A stretch of DNA of 27,137 nt from UMGS1519 sp963621885 (GCA_963621885.1 CAVFFT010000059.1:1-27137); one strand, 5' to 3'; shown: positions 15,180-22,783, numbered from the stretch's first letter. The notes: a model not told the origin generated them from the sequence alone. Numbers and translations are program-made.

Positions 15180-15959
15180 CTAGATTCGCCGCAAGCCTTC
15201 CCATGCCCACATGAGCAGCCACGAGGGAAGCAGCTTGCCGGCAAGGCGCATCGCCATTCCCGACACGCAGCAAGTAGCGATGGGAAGCCCCACGCCATTC
15301 ACCGCCCATGACCAGCGGAGAACGCGCCGCACCCCCAGCTGAGGAAAGGGATGGCGCACCGTCTGGCCGTTTTCCGTATCGCGGGCCACGGCAATGAATT
15401 CCGTTTTCACCCAGAGCGGGCACACGGCCGTCACGCGAATGCCACGTCCCCGCAGCTCATAGCGCAGAGCACGTGTGTAGCTGCGGACGAAAGCCTTGGA
15501 TGCCGCATACACATTAAGACCCGGCAGCGGCATAAACGACGCACTCGAAGCTATCTGGATGATGCGGCCACCGCGGCGCATGAAAGGCAGCGCCACCTGC
15601 GTGATATCCACGAGCGCGCGGCAATTGAGGTCGATCATCGAATCGATTTCGGCAGACGAAAGGTCCTCGTAGGTTCCGAATTTGCCGAAGCCCGCCGCAT
15701 TCACCAACAGGCCCACTTCAAGAGCGCCATCCGCATTGGCCGCAGAAAGAGCCTCCCTCATGCGATCGGCCGATTCGCGTTTCGAGAGGTCGAGCGGCAG
15801 GGCACGCACCGGCACCGGCAGCTCATCCGCAAGTTCGCGCAGGCGTTCTTCGCGACGAGCGACCGCCCATATCTCGTCATAGCCGCCTTTTTCAGCCGCG
15901 AGCCGCGCATATTCGCGACCCAAGCCGCTCGAAGCGCCGGTAATCAATGCGATGCGCAT
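15180..15959 (-). CDS. Short-chain dehydrogenase/reductase (SDR)
   Basis: A 259-residue classical SDR with a Rossmann fold. Seen are the cofactor motif TGASSGLG (8-15), D58 in LPLDLS, NAAG (87-90), the catalytic Ser in IASSAS (S138/S139) and YAASK with Y151 and K155. The residue after strand 2 is Arg (AVARREERL, 33-41), which favours NADPH. The C-terminal 45 residues are hydrophobic (WSWAVNGVGLPIATCC; LLPSWLLMWAWEGL), suggesting membrane association, as in some ketoacyl or steroid-type SDRs. The start at 15959 gives the canonical MRIALITGASSG N-terminus with GGAAGGGCGG upstream. Longer in-frame starts to 16160 add only compositionally odd sequence. Substrate unknown. Confidence 0.92.
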   Translation of the reverse strand: MRIALITGASSGLGREYARLAAEKGGYDEIWAVARREERLRELADELPVPVRALPLDLSKRESADRMREALSAANADGALEVGLLVNAAGFGKFGTYEDLSSAEIDSMIDLNCRALVDITQVALPFMRRGGRIIQIASSASFMPLPGLNVYAASKAFVRSYTRALRYELRGRGIRVTAVCPLWVKTEFIAVARDTENGQTVRHPFPQLGVRRVLRWSWAVNGVGLPIATCCVSGMAMRLAGKLLPSWLLMWAWEGLRRI

Positions 15960-16279
15960 GCTGTGCCGCCCTTCCCATATGGCATTCGGAATAGGAATAA
16001 CGTTTGCGGCTATTGTAACCGTGGCGCTTCCAGGGCGCTCATGCGCTATCACACCGCACGGCGCCCACGACGCGCGCCCCGCCACGGGCGCGGCGATCGG
16101 CCAACCACGAACACACGCCCACCGCGAAAGCAACGCCCCACTCACACGCTCGCGCCCCATTGGAACCGCGCACCGCCCGCACTCATGTAATTTCTCCGTT
16201 GTTGCCGCAGCGCGACTAAACTACGTCAGGCACACAACAGCCCGGCATGCCGGCTGATTCAAATTGAACCCGGAAGGAT
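15960..16279. other. Divergent spacer between SDR gene and ZIP leader ORF
   Basis: No convincing gene is seen in these 320 bases. They contain a GC-rich hairpin (CGCGCCC / GGGCGCG, 16073-16092), a TACAAT -10-like box on the minus strand about 50 bases before the dehydrogenase, a 12-bp palindrome CCGGCATGCCGG (16242-16253), and TTCAA-A-TTGAA (16258-16268) just upstream of the leader ORF's ribosome site. The last two are candidates for a leader hairpin and an operator. Confidence 0.5.
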
Positions 16280-16363
16280 ATGAACGCCCATGACCACAGC
16301 TCTTCGCTCCCGCTTGCGCTCCACACGCAAGCAGAACGCCACATCCTAGGCGGTAATCCATGA
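16280..16363 (+). CDS. Putative 27-residue His-rich leader peptide
   Basis: A short ORF starts at an ATG preceded directly by GGAAGGAT and runs 27 codons to a TGA that overlaps the ZIP transporter ATG (ATGA). The peptide begins MNAHDH and has His at positions 4, 6, 15 and 21, ending LGGNP. The good ribosome site, the stop-start overlap and the His content before a metal transporter argue for a translated leader coupled to the transporter gene, perhaps sensing metal or histidyl supply. It could also be a chance ORF in GC-rich sequence; no homologue is known to me. Confidence 0.45.
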   Translation: MNAHDHSSSLPLALHTQAERHILGGNP

Positions 16364-17142
16364 TTGAAGACGTAATCATCTGCCTTCTCATTCCCTTCCT
16401 GGGAACCACACTCGGATCCGCATGCGTATTCCTCTTAAGGCGTCCGTTGGCAGTCAACATGGAACGCGCGCTCTTGGGATTCGCGGGAGGCGTCATGATG
16501 GCCGCCGCCGTCTGGGGTCTTCTTGCGCCTTCCATTGAATCGGCTTCCGATCTTGGCGAGTTCGCCTTCCTCCCCGCCTTCACCGGCTTCTGGATCGGAA
16601 CCCTTTTCATGCTCATGCTCGACCATGCGATTCCCCACCTGCACCTTCAGACGACAAAGGCGGAAGGACCGCACACGCATATGCACCGCACCACCTTGCT
16701 CGTGCTCGCGGTGACGATTCACAACATTCCCGAAGGCATAGCGGTGGGCGTCGTGTTCGCCGGATGGCTCGCGGGCAGCAGCGCTATCACTTTCGCCGGA
16801 GCGACGGCGCTCGCCATTGGCATTGCCATTCAGAACTTCCCCGAAGGCATCATCGTTTCGCTGCCTTTGCGCGGCGAGGGAAACAGCCGTTTGAAATCAT
16901 TCCTTCTGGGCGTTGGACCAGGCGCGGTCGAACCCATCGCGGCGGTTCTCGTCATCGGCGCATCGGGAGCGCTTGTACCTTTCATGCCCTACCTTTTGGG
17001 ATTTGCCGCGGGCGTCATGATCTACGTCGTGGTGGAAGAGCTGCTTCCCGAAGCGAGCGCCGGTGAGCATTCGAACCTGGGCACGATCATGTTCGCAGCC
17101 GGTTTCACGCTGATGATGGCGCTCGACGTCGCACTGGGGTAA
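16360..17142 (+). CDS. ZIP-family divalent metal transporter
   Basis: A 260-residue inner-membrane transporter of the ZIP family, which moves zinc and other divalent cations into the cytoplasm. About eight membrane helices can be traced. The metal-site motifs are HNIPEG (121-126, helix 4) and QNFPEG (158-163, helix 5), with VVEELLPEA (224-232) in a later helix. The loop between helices 3 and 4 is His-rich (H89, H93, H95, H105, H107, H109), as usual for the family's metal-binding loop. Substrate is probably zinc, but iron or manganese cannot be excluded. Its ATG overlaps the stop of a His-rich short ORF, with AGGCGG as a modest ribosome site inside that ORF. Confidence 0.94.
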   Translation: MIEDVIICLLIPFLGTTLGSACVFLLRRPLAVNMERALLGFAGGVMMAAAVWGLLAPSIESASDLGEFAFLPAFTGFWIGTLFMLMLDHAIPHLHLQTTKAEGPHTHMHRTTLLVLAVTIHNIPEGIAVGVVFAGWLAGSSAITFAGATALAIGIAIQNFPEGIIVSLPLRGEGNSRLKSFLLGVGPGAVEPIAAVLVIGASGALVPFMPYLLGFAAGVMIYVVVEELLPEASAGEHSNLGTIMFAAGFTLMMALDVALG

Positions 17143-17211
17143 CGCGGCTTTCGCGCCTGATGACGCGCGGCTCGGGTCGCGGTGCGCGGTTTGGAAGCGC
17201 CCTTTGCTTCA

Positions 17212-17241
17212 GCTATGAGTTAGCTTTGCCTAACGTATAGC
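17212..17241. promoter_or_regulatory. 30-bp dyad, GCTAT-N2-GTTAG-N6-CTAAC-N2-ATAGC
   Basis: Two nested perfect half-pairs (GCTAT/ATAGC and GTTAG/CTAAC) are arranged symmetrically about the centre CTTTGC. It is AT-rich and lacks a T tail, so it looks more like a protein-binding site than a terminator. It starts 70 bases after the ZIP stop. The TTAG/CTAA halves recall DtxR-family boxes, but the spacing differs from the classic site. Confidence 0.4.
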
Positions 17242-17245
17242 ACAA

Positions 17246-17280
17246 GAATTCCCGCGCTGAAAACTCTCTCCGGGGAATTC
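17246..17280. repeat. Inverted repeat GAATTCCC / GGGAATTC
   Basis: Eight-bp arms at 17246-17253 and 17273-17280 are separated by 19 bases. It lies just after the 30-bp dyad; function unknown. Confidence 0.4.
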
Positions 17281-17446
17281 ATGTCGCATGTGCGCAAACG
17301 GAACGCGAGAACGGTGGACGGTCGCGGCTCAGGCAACCCGCGCCCCATACGAAGGCCACAAAGCCAAAAGTTCAGCGCAATAGAACCCGTTCGGTTTTTT
17401 GAAAAAAGCAACCATCATTACTCCGAAAGTGTCGCATTCAGAATCA

Positions 17447-17479
17447 AAATTTATAGGTTTTACCGTTTTCTATAAATTT
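17447..17479. promoter_or_regulatory. AT-rich inverted repeat AAATTTATAG / CTATAAATTT
   Basis: Perfect 10-bp arms (17447-17456, 17470-17479) enclose a 13-base loop containing GTTTT twice. It sits in the most AT-rich part of the spacer, about 250 bases before the MFS start. It is a plausible operator next to the promoter; no T tail or GC core, so not a standard terminator. Confidence 0.5.
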
Positions 17480-17536
17480 CATGCTTCATTTCCCATTCAA
17501 TTGTGCTATTAAATACTCCGCAATTTGGAATAGGTA

Positions 17537-17627
17537 CCGGGTCGGCCACCCGGGGGGATGGAAACGAAAGGAACCGCGGCAACGCCGCCTCAAAGGGAGC
17601 AGACTTGGCTTGAAGCCTTTTCCCCTT
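17537..17627 (+). ncRNA. Candidate structured 5' leader RNA of the MFS gene
   Basis: Three hairpins follow one another: CCGGGT/ACCCGG (17537-17553), GCGGC/GCCGC with an AAC loop (17576-17588), and a nested pair AAGGG...CCCTT enclosing GGCTT/AAGCC (17593-17627) with a TTTT run. Purine-rich linkers (GGGGGGATGGAAACGAAAGG) separate the first two. The arrangement resembles a cis-regulatory leader, but it matches no riboswitch class I recognise. Confidence 0.35.
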
Positions 17628-17732
17628 AGGACGCGCGCCGGATCTCATGCTCACGCGGGCGCACCACCCACAAAGAGCGCCTTTTCAAAATCACCCCACC
17701 ACGCCAACCCACACCTCTCCAGAAGGTTTTCC

Positions 17733-19184
17733 ATGCAAGGGAAAGAAAGGGTTGGTTCAATGGCAAGCAATGCTTTGAATTCTTCTTTCCATGGAATCGC
17801 TGCGCGTCTTGACCGCATGCCCATCACGAACTTCCACCGGAAGATGCTGTGGATGCTGGCTGGTCTGACCTTCTGCGACTCCGTGGATATGGCAGTTGGA
17901 GGCGCAATCGGCAACGTCCTTCAACACACCATGCTCGAAGATGGCGTGACCCCGTGGATGTCCACCGGCCAGTTCGCAATCTTCAACTCCGTCACCATGA
18001 TTGGTTACCTTTTCGGTGGCCTTATGGCTGGCGCACTGGCAGACAACCTGGGCCGTCGCAAGGCAATTCTCACCTGCGGCACCATCTTCACGCTCTTCTG
18101 CTTCGTCGCCGCCGCCTCCCCGGATGCGGCCTTCCTCACCGGATGCCGTTTCTTCATGGGTCTGGGCCTCGGCGCCGCATTCCCCGCTGGCTACAGCGCC
18201 CTGACGGAATACACCCCGCCGCACAAGCGTGGTAAGTACCAGTCTTACGAGGGCCTGATCGCAAACTGCGGCACGCTCGTCGCCTCCCTCCTGAACCTGG
18301 CCGTTCTGCCGGTTCTCGGCTGGCGCCCCGTGTTCGTCATCTGCGGCTGCCTCGGCGCGGTTGTCATGGTTCTCATCTTCATGGAAGTCAAGGAATCGCC
18401 CCGCTGGCTCGCTCTTATGGGCCGCAATGCAGAGGCCGATGCCACCGTCACGAAGATCGAGGAAGACGCCCGTGCGAAGGGCCTCGATGTTCCTGAGGTT
18501 CCCGAAGAGGAGATTCATCGTCGCGAGGATGCAGAAGAGGTCAAGCAGCTTCCTTGGACCTTCCTCTTCAAGAAGAAGATGCTTCCGCGTACCCTCACCG
18601 CTATGATCCTGGCCTTCACGATGAACGTCATCGTCTACACCGTGATTTCATGGACGCCCACCATCCTTTCGGAGAAGGGCTTCGACGTGAACATGGCGAC
18701 GGCGCTCCCCGTTGTGATGCAGCTCGGCATTCCCGTTGGCGTTGGCGCCCTGACCTTCTATGTTGAGAAGGTCAACCGCAAGACGATCCTCATCGTGACC
18801 TACATCCTGGTCGCCATCATGGGTCCGATCTGGGCATCGCTGCCGGTCGAGAACACCGCTCTCATCATGTTCTTCGGCTTCATCCTGTGCGTCTGCACCT
18901 TCACGAACTCCGTCACCACCGCGGCTATCTACATGTCCGAGCCGTTCCCGAGCGCTTGCCGTATCCGCGGCGCTGGCATCGCGAACGCCTTCGGTCGCTT
19001 CGGCTCCATCCTGAGCCCCATCTGGATCGCCATCATGCTGGCGAGCCCCCTCGGCGTCATGGGCTGCTTCGCTATCAACGCTGTGTTGTGCATCTTCACC
19101 GCCATCTGGCTTGCCATCTTCGGCGTTGAAACGCGTGGCCGCACTCTTGAGGAGATCACCCAAGGCCTGCTCGACGAGGACTAG
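17733..19184 (+). CDS. MFS transporter, sugar/aromatic-acid-porter-like
   Basis: A 483-residue major facilitator with twelve predicted membrane helices. The N-terminal half shows FCDSVDMAVGG in helix 1, motif A in loop 2-3 (GALADNLGRRK, 100-110), the helix-4 region RFFMGLGLGAAFPAGYSALTEY and the PPHKRGKYQ signature of loop 4-5. A hydrophilic, acidic central loop (about 235-285) precedes helix 7. The C-terminal half carries the second signature EPFPSACRIRGAGIANAFGRFGS. This pattern is typical of metabolite:proton symporters related to sugar, benzoate and niacin carriers; substrate unknown. The ATG at 17733 has AGAAGG six bases upstream; an alternative ATG at 17760 is also possible. Codons are richer in GGT, CGT and GTT than in neighbouring genes, suggesting high expression. 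Confidence 0.92.
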   Translation: MQGKERVGSMASNALNSSFHGIAARLDRMPITNFHRKMLWMLAGLTFCDSVDMAVGGAIGNVLQHTMLEDGVTPWMSTGQFAIFNSVTMIGYLFGGLMAGALADNLGRRKAILTCGTIFTLFCFVAAASPDAAFLTGCRFFMGLGLGAAFPAGYSALTEYTPPHKRGKYQSYEGLIANCGTLVASLLNLAVLPVLGWRPVFVICGCLGAVVMVLIFMEVKESPRWLALMGRNAEADATVTKIEEDARAKGLDVPEVPEEEIHRREDAEEVKQLPWTFLFKKKMLPRTLTAMILAFTMNVIVYTVISWTPTILSEKGFDVNMATALPVVMQLGIPVGVGALTFYVEKVNRKTILIVTYILVAIMGPIWASLPVENTALIMFFGFILCVCTFTNSVTTAAIYMSEPFPSACRIRGAGIANAFGRFGSILSPIWIAIMLASPLGVMGCFAINAVLCIFTAIWLAIFGVETRGRTLEEITQGLLDED

Positions 19185-19232
19185 TTAAGCAAAGCGAACT
19201 TTCGCTAAGAAAGAACCGCTTCACCTCATGAG

Positions 19233-19264
19233 CCCCCTGGATTAAGTTCCAGGGGGTTTCTTTT
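19233..19264 (+). terminator. Intrinsic terminator of the MFS gene
   Basis: An 8-bp stem CCCCCTGG / CCAGGGGG with loop ATTAAGTT is followed by TTTCTTTT. It begins 49 bases after the MFS stop. Confidence 0.93.
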
Positions 19265-19331
19265 ATGCGCAGATATTTGGCGCGCAACGGGCCGGCCATG
19301 GCCCGTTCCAGGCGCGCGCCACAGGGCAACA

Positions 19332-19367
19332 CAAAGCCCCAGGACTGCAACTTGTCCTGGGGCTTTG
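19332..19367. terminator. Perfect 14-bp hairpin downstream of the OFA carrier
   Basis: Arms CAAAGCCCCAGGAC and its exact complement enclose an 8-base loop about 95 bases after the minus-strand OFA gene's stop. Outer A/T-containing ends give short T stretches on both strands. It is the likely terminator of the OFA gene and a second barrier between the convergent carriers. Confidence 0.75.
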
Positions 19368-19461
19368 GCTAGGAGGTTAGCTTCTGAACTTCACGCGTTT
19401 CGCTCAAGCTTCAAGCGATGCACGCGCTCAAAGACGCAAGCTCAATACTCCATCTCGCAAC

Positions 19462-20796
19462 TTAGGCGGTTGTCTCCTCGTCGTCCTCACCGGTGTCGGG
19501 GATGCGCTCGATCTTCTCACCGAGCTTCAGGGACGTCAGAGCGAGGATTGCGAACAGGGCGATGAACACCATAGCGACCATGAAGGCTGCCGGGTAACCA
19601 CCGAAGTTCTCAGCGATGAGCGGCCACATAACGCCAGCCGGCATACCCATGATGTACGCAACAGCGGTAACGCGGCTGTATGCCTTCGAGAAGTTCTTGC
19701 CGGTGCCGAGAACCGCGCCACCCAGAAGAGGAGCAACAACGGCGGTCGAGCAGTAGAAGAAACCGAAGCAGGCAGCGCCGATAGGCAGAGCAGGCGTGGT
19801 CGGGAAGAAGGCGATGAGGCCCAGGCAAACGATACCGCTGATAGAAGCGATGATGACAACCGGCTTCATCTTGATGACGTCGGAGAAGATGCCCATGATT
19901 ACCTTGCAGACTGCCTGGCCACCAGACAGGATAGTCGCGATGAGAGCGCCGGTCACAGCAACGGCAACGCCCGCAGCGGCAAGCTCGTTCACGTAGGTTG
20001 CGAAGAAGCGCGCAACGAGCACAACCATGTTGCAGAGGCCAATGGCGATTGCGAGGGTCCAGAACGCGCCAGTCTTCATGACCTTGTTTGCATCAACCGT
20101 CCAGTTCCTCTCATGTGCAACGGCAGCAGCGCCGCCACCCTTTTCCGCCGACTTCGGCGAAACGTAGGGGAGAAGGCCACGCTCGGACGGATAGGAACGG
20201 ATGCCGAAGATGGTCAGCGGCAGGCAGGCAATAAGCACGATAGCCGCATAGACGAACAGCGGGGTCTGGTAGTCGACGCCAGTGCTCATAACCATCTGGC
20301 CAACCGGAATGAAGACCACGCCGCCAAAGCCGGTGAACGCTGCGCAAATGCCAACGAGCGTGCCCGCGTAGTCCTTGAACCAGCGGTTGATCAGGGTCGG
20401 CATGCCCAGATTAAAGATACCAACGGTACCCGGAATAAGCAGGGCGCCGAAGAGCACGAACACGATAACGCTCGGAGCGAGTGCCATGCCAATGAAGCAG
20501 ATGGCGACCCACACCGCAAGTGCCGAGGTGACGATTCGCAGATCGAACTTCGCATACAGGTTACCAACAATAGGGGTGATAATGGCGCCGAACAGAGAGC
20601 CCAGCGTCAGATACATGGTAACGGTCGAAACCTCGCAACCGAAGCCCTCCGACACCGCCGTGTAATACACGCCCAGGCAGCTTGCCTGCATTGCCATCGG
20701 GACAAAACCAAAAATGATGCCCGCGGCAACGATAGGAGCGTATTGAATGACTCTACCGACTTTCAGTTCGCCAGTCTCGGCGATTTCTTTAGCCAT
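19462..20796 (-). CDS. MFS transporter, OFA (oxalate/formate antiporter-like) family
   Basis: This 444-residue, twelve-helix carrier resembles the OFA family, which exchanges small carboxylates such as oxalate and formate. Recognisable stretches are GCEVSTVTMYLTLGSLFGAI in helices 1-2, LINRWFKDYAGTLVGICAAFTGFGG in the helix 4-5 region (the family's NRWF..yaG motif), GIRSYPSERGL in the central loop, and GMPAGVMWPLIAENFGGY in the C-terminal half. The C-terminus is acidic. The start at 20796 has GGAAGGAAG upstream and gives MAKEIAETGE; the longer ORF start at 20859 adds non-conserved sequence. It converges with the first MFS gene and is divergent from the carboxylesterase. Substrate unknown, probably an organic acid. 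Confidence 0.92.
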   Translation of the reverse strand: MAKEIAETGELKVGRVIQYAPIVAAGIIFGFVPMAMQASCLGVYYTAVSEGFGCEVSTVTMYLTLGSLFGAIITPIVGNLYAKFDLRIVTSALAVWVAICFIGMALAPSVIVFVLFGALLIPGTVGIFNLGMPTLINRWFKDYAGTLVGICAAFTGFGGVVFIPVGQMVMSTGVDYQTPLFVYAAIVLIACLPLTIFGIRSYPSERGLLPYVSPKSAEKGGGAAAVAHERNWTVDANKVMKTGAFWTLAIAIGLCNMVVLVARFFATYVNELAAAGVAVAVTGALIATILSGGQAVCKVIMGIFSDVIKMKPVVIIASISGIVCLGLIAFFPTTPALPIGAACFGFFYCSTAVVAPLLGGAVLGTGKNFSKAYSRVTAVAYIMGMPAGVMWPLIAENFGGYPAAFMVAMVFIALFAILALTSLKLGEKIERIPDTGEDDEETTA

Positions 20797-21143
20797 AACG
20801 CACTTCCTTCCATTTCTTGAATGCCCCTCCTGGGGCGATTCGCCCTCGCCGTCCGGCACGCCACTTTCTCGTAGCCTCAGCCTGATCGTCGCGCTTCCTG
20901 TGTGAATGCACGCAAATCGTGGCTGAATCGATACCGAAACGACTTCCCTCTGCGATACGGCGGGACATATGGTGCGGCTGCGTCAACACGAACGCGTGGT
21001 AGCGCATCCGCGCCATTCCCGTGAAAACGCGTTATGAGAACGCGTTCCCTTGCGGAAATAGTCGTTCTTTATACAGAACACGTCCAATTAAAGATAGGAA
21101 ACGAACCCTTTCCCACAGGTTATAGATTCTCGATATTTCCCAT

Positions 21144-21171
21144 TTGACACGTAAGTAATCGTTTTTATATC
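21144..21171 (+). promoter_or_regulatory. Candidate sigma-70 promoter of the carboxylesterase
   Basis: A perfect -35 box TTGACA (21144-21149) is followed after 16 bases by TATATC (21166-21171). Transcription would start near 21178, giving a leader of about 205 bases before the GTG start. Confidence 0.5.
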
Positions 21172-21223
21172 CCCTTGTTATCGTGGTGCTCTGTACGACA
21201 TTTATCTCACATTGACGTGTTAC

Positions 21224-21238
21224 ATAACCGTTGGTTAT
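21224..21238. promoter_or_regulatory. LysR-type T-N11-A dyad in the carboxylesterase leader
   Basis: ATAACC-GTT-GGTTAT is a perfect 6-bp inverted repeat, and its T (21225) and A (21237) fit the T-N11-A rule of LysR-type binding sites. It lies between the OFA carrier and the carboxylesterase, one gene away from the LysR regulator at 23000-23887, the likeliest binder. Confidence 0.5.
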
Positions 21239-21382
21239 TGACTACTTGCTAAACAGCAATTGGACATGCTTCGATTGCAGCAGCTAGGCTTGAAGGGCGA
21301 TACGGATTATCAACTATTCAACGACTGCATGGGCTCGCAAGCCGCCGGCTTCGCGAGTCCACAGCAAAGAAGGGAGGACACC

Positions 21383-22783
21383 GTGGCGATTCTGACTGCG
21401 CAGACGCAATACGGCACCGTACGCGGCATGCCTACCACCTATCAGGCAAGCACCATATTCAAAGGAATTCCCTACGCGAAACCGCCGGTAGGCGATCTGC
21501 GTTGGAAGGCGCCCGAAGCGCCGGAACCGTGGGAAGGCGAGCGGCTCTGCTACACCTACGCCGACATCCCCATCCAGAAGCGCCCGCCCGAGGGCGACTT
21601 CTTCCGCAAGGAGTTCTACCCCATCGAGTGGCCGTCTTCCGAGGACTGCCTCTACGCGAACGTAATCACTCCGGCGGAAAGCCCCGACGAAAAGCTCCCG
21701 GTGGCTCTCTGGGTATACGGCGGCGGCTACGTTCAGGGCTACAGCCAGAAGCTCGAAACCGACGGCGATGCCTTCGCGCAGCGCGGCGTGATCTACGTCT
21801 CGTTCAACTATCGCGTCGGGCCCTTCGGCTTCATCAGCTGCCCGCTGCTCGATGAGGAAGCGGAAACCGAGTTCGGTGGCAACTTCGGCCTGCTCGACCA
21901 GATTGCCGCGGTGAACTGGGTTTACAACAACATCGAAGCATTTGGCGGCGACCCGAACCGCATCACCGTCTTCGGACAGTCGGCGGGCGCGCTGAGCACT
22001 TACAACCTTTTGTGCTCCCCCGATTCGCGCGACAAGATCGCGGGCGCCATCATGGAAAGCGGCGGCGGCCCCCTCTGCAACATGTTTGATGAGCCTGCCA
22101 TCCGCGACTACAGCCAACATTTCCTCGAGTCCTTCGGCAAGGAAAGCCTCGCCGAGCTGCGCGAGATTTCCGGCAAAGAGATCTTCCAAGGTTGGCTCGA
22201 CTTCATGGAGAAGAACCCGGCACGATCCCTGCCTTTGAGCCCCGTCCACGGTGGCCCGGGCTTCCCCGGCGAAATGATCGATGTGTTCCGCAAGGGCGAT
22301 TTCGCCGATGTCCCGATAATCATCGGAAGCACGGCGGAAGAAGACCGCGCCTATGGCGACGGCATCATGGACACGAACACCGGCATGCGCGACAGCTTCC
22401 TCGGAGGAACGCTCTCGCTCGCCGAGCGACAGAGCCAGCCGGGTCGCACGAACGCCTACGTGTACCACTTCACCAACCAGAATCCCGGCGAGCCCCCGCA
22501 TGGCGCCCACCACTCCAGCGAGCATTTCTACATTTTCCAGACGCTCCTGCGCAGCTGGCGGCCGTATTCGGGCAAGGACCTCGACCTGTCGAACACGATG
22601 TGCAACTTCTGGACGAACTTCGTAAAGACGGGCAATCCGAATGGCGAAGGCCTGCCTGAATGGCGTCCCTATGCCGAGGGCGACAAGCAGGCCATGCAGC
22701 TTGACCGCGAAGGTTGTGGCATGATCGACATTCCCGAATACAACGGCGTGGCGCGCGAATACGTCCGCGAATGCCTCGGGTAG
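21383..22783 (+). CDS. Type-B carboxylesterase/lipase family hydrolase
   Basis: This alpha/beta hydrolase cleaves carboxylic esters; 466 residues, slightly short for a family of about 500. Seen are the N-terminal signature FKGIPYAKPPVGDLRWKAPE (26-45), SEDCLYANV (86-94), the oxyanion-hole glycines in VYGGGYVQG (111-119), nucleophile S200 in FGQSAG (197-202), a candidate acid in GSTAEED (E319/E320), and the catalytic His in GAHHSSE (H377). No signal peptide is visible, so it should be cytoplasmic. The start is a GTG with a strong GGGAGGA just upstream; the frame stays open to 21260, but that part lacks family sequence. Together with two carriers and a LysR regulator it suggests uptake and hydrolysis of an ester substrate, which is inference. 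Confidence 0.93.
   Translation: MAILTAQTQYGTVRGMPTTYQASTIFKGIPYAKPPVGDLRWKAPEAPEPWEGERLCYTYADIPIQKRPPEGDFFRKEFYPIEWPSSEDCLYANVITPAESPDEKLPVALWVYGGGYVQGYSQKLETDGDAFAQRGVIYVSFNYRVGPFGFISCPLLDEEAETEFGGNFGLLDQIAAVNWVYNNIEAFGGDPNRITVFGQSAGALSTYNLLCSPDSRDKIAGAIMESGGGPLCNMFDEPAIRDYSQHFLESFGKESLAELREISGKEIFQGWLDFMEKNPARSLPLSPVHGGPGFPGEMIDVFRKGDFADVPIIIGSTAEEDRAYGDGIMDTNTGMRDSFLGGTLSLAERQSQPGRTNAYVYHFTNQNPGEPPHGAHHSSEHFYIFQTLLRSWRPYSGKDLDLSNTMCNFWTNFVKTGNPNGEGLPEWRPYAEGDKQAMQLDREGCGMIDIPEYNGVAREYVRECLG

Larger units (their letters stand above)
17143..17732 (+). other. 590-base regulatory spacer before the MFS gene
   Basis: No convincing gene is seen. The stretch contains an AT-rich block (about 17390-17520), three inverted repeats (17212-17241, 17246-17280, 17447-17479) and a series of hairpins (17537-17627). 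A 64-codon ORF (17281-17475) lacks family features and ends inside the third inverted repeat, so it was not called. This is the longest structured non-coding stretch in the window and is probably a promoter plus long leader for the downstream carrier. Confidence 0.5.
20797..21382. other. Divergent regulatory spacer, OFA carrier / carboxylesterase
   Basis: No convincing gene lies in these 586 bases; short ORFs here lack family features. The left part is GC-rich. It contains two copies of the palindrome AACGCGTT (21026-21033 and 21039-21046, 13 bp apart). From about 21050 to 21260 the sequence becomes AT-rich and holds the promoter and LysR-type dyad listed separately, plus GTTCT-N6-AGAAC (about 21063-21078). 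Confidence 0.5.

Noticed and set aside
15962..16160. N-terminal extension of the dehydrogenase to an upstream ATG
   Set aside because: The Rossmann motif must lie at the N-terminus in classical SDRs, and the added residues look like translated spacer.
17281..17475. 64-codon ORF starting after GGGGAATTC in the MFS spacer
   Set aside because: It has no family features, its composition is basic and irregular, and its end lies within an inverted repeat.
20789..21016. 75-codon minus-strand ORF upstream of the OFA carrier
   Set aside because: It overlaps the carrier's ribosome site and start, is Arg-rich and shows no domain or ribosome site.
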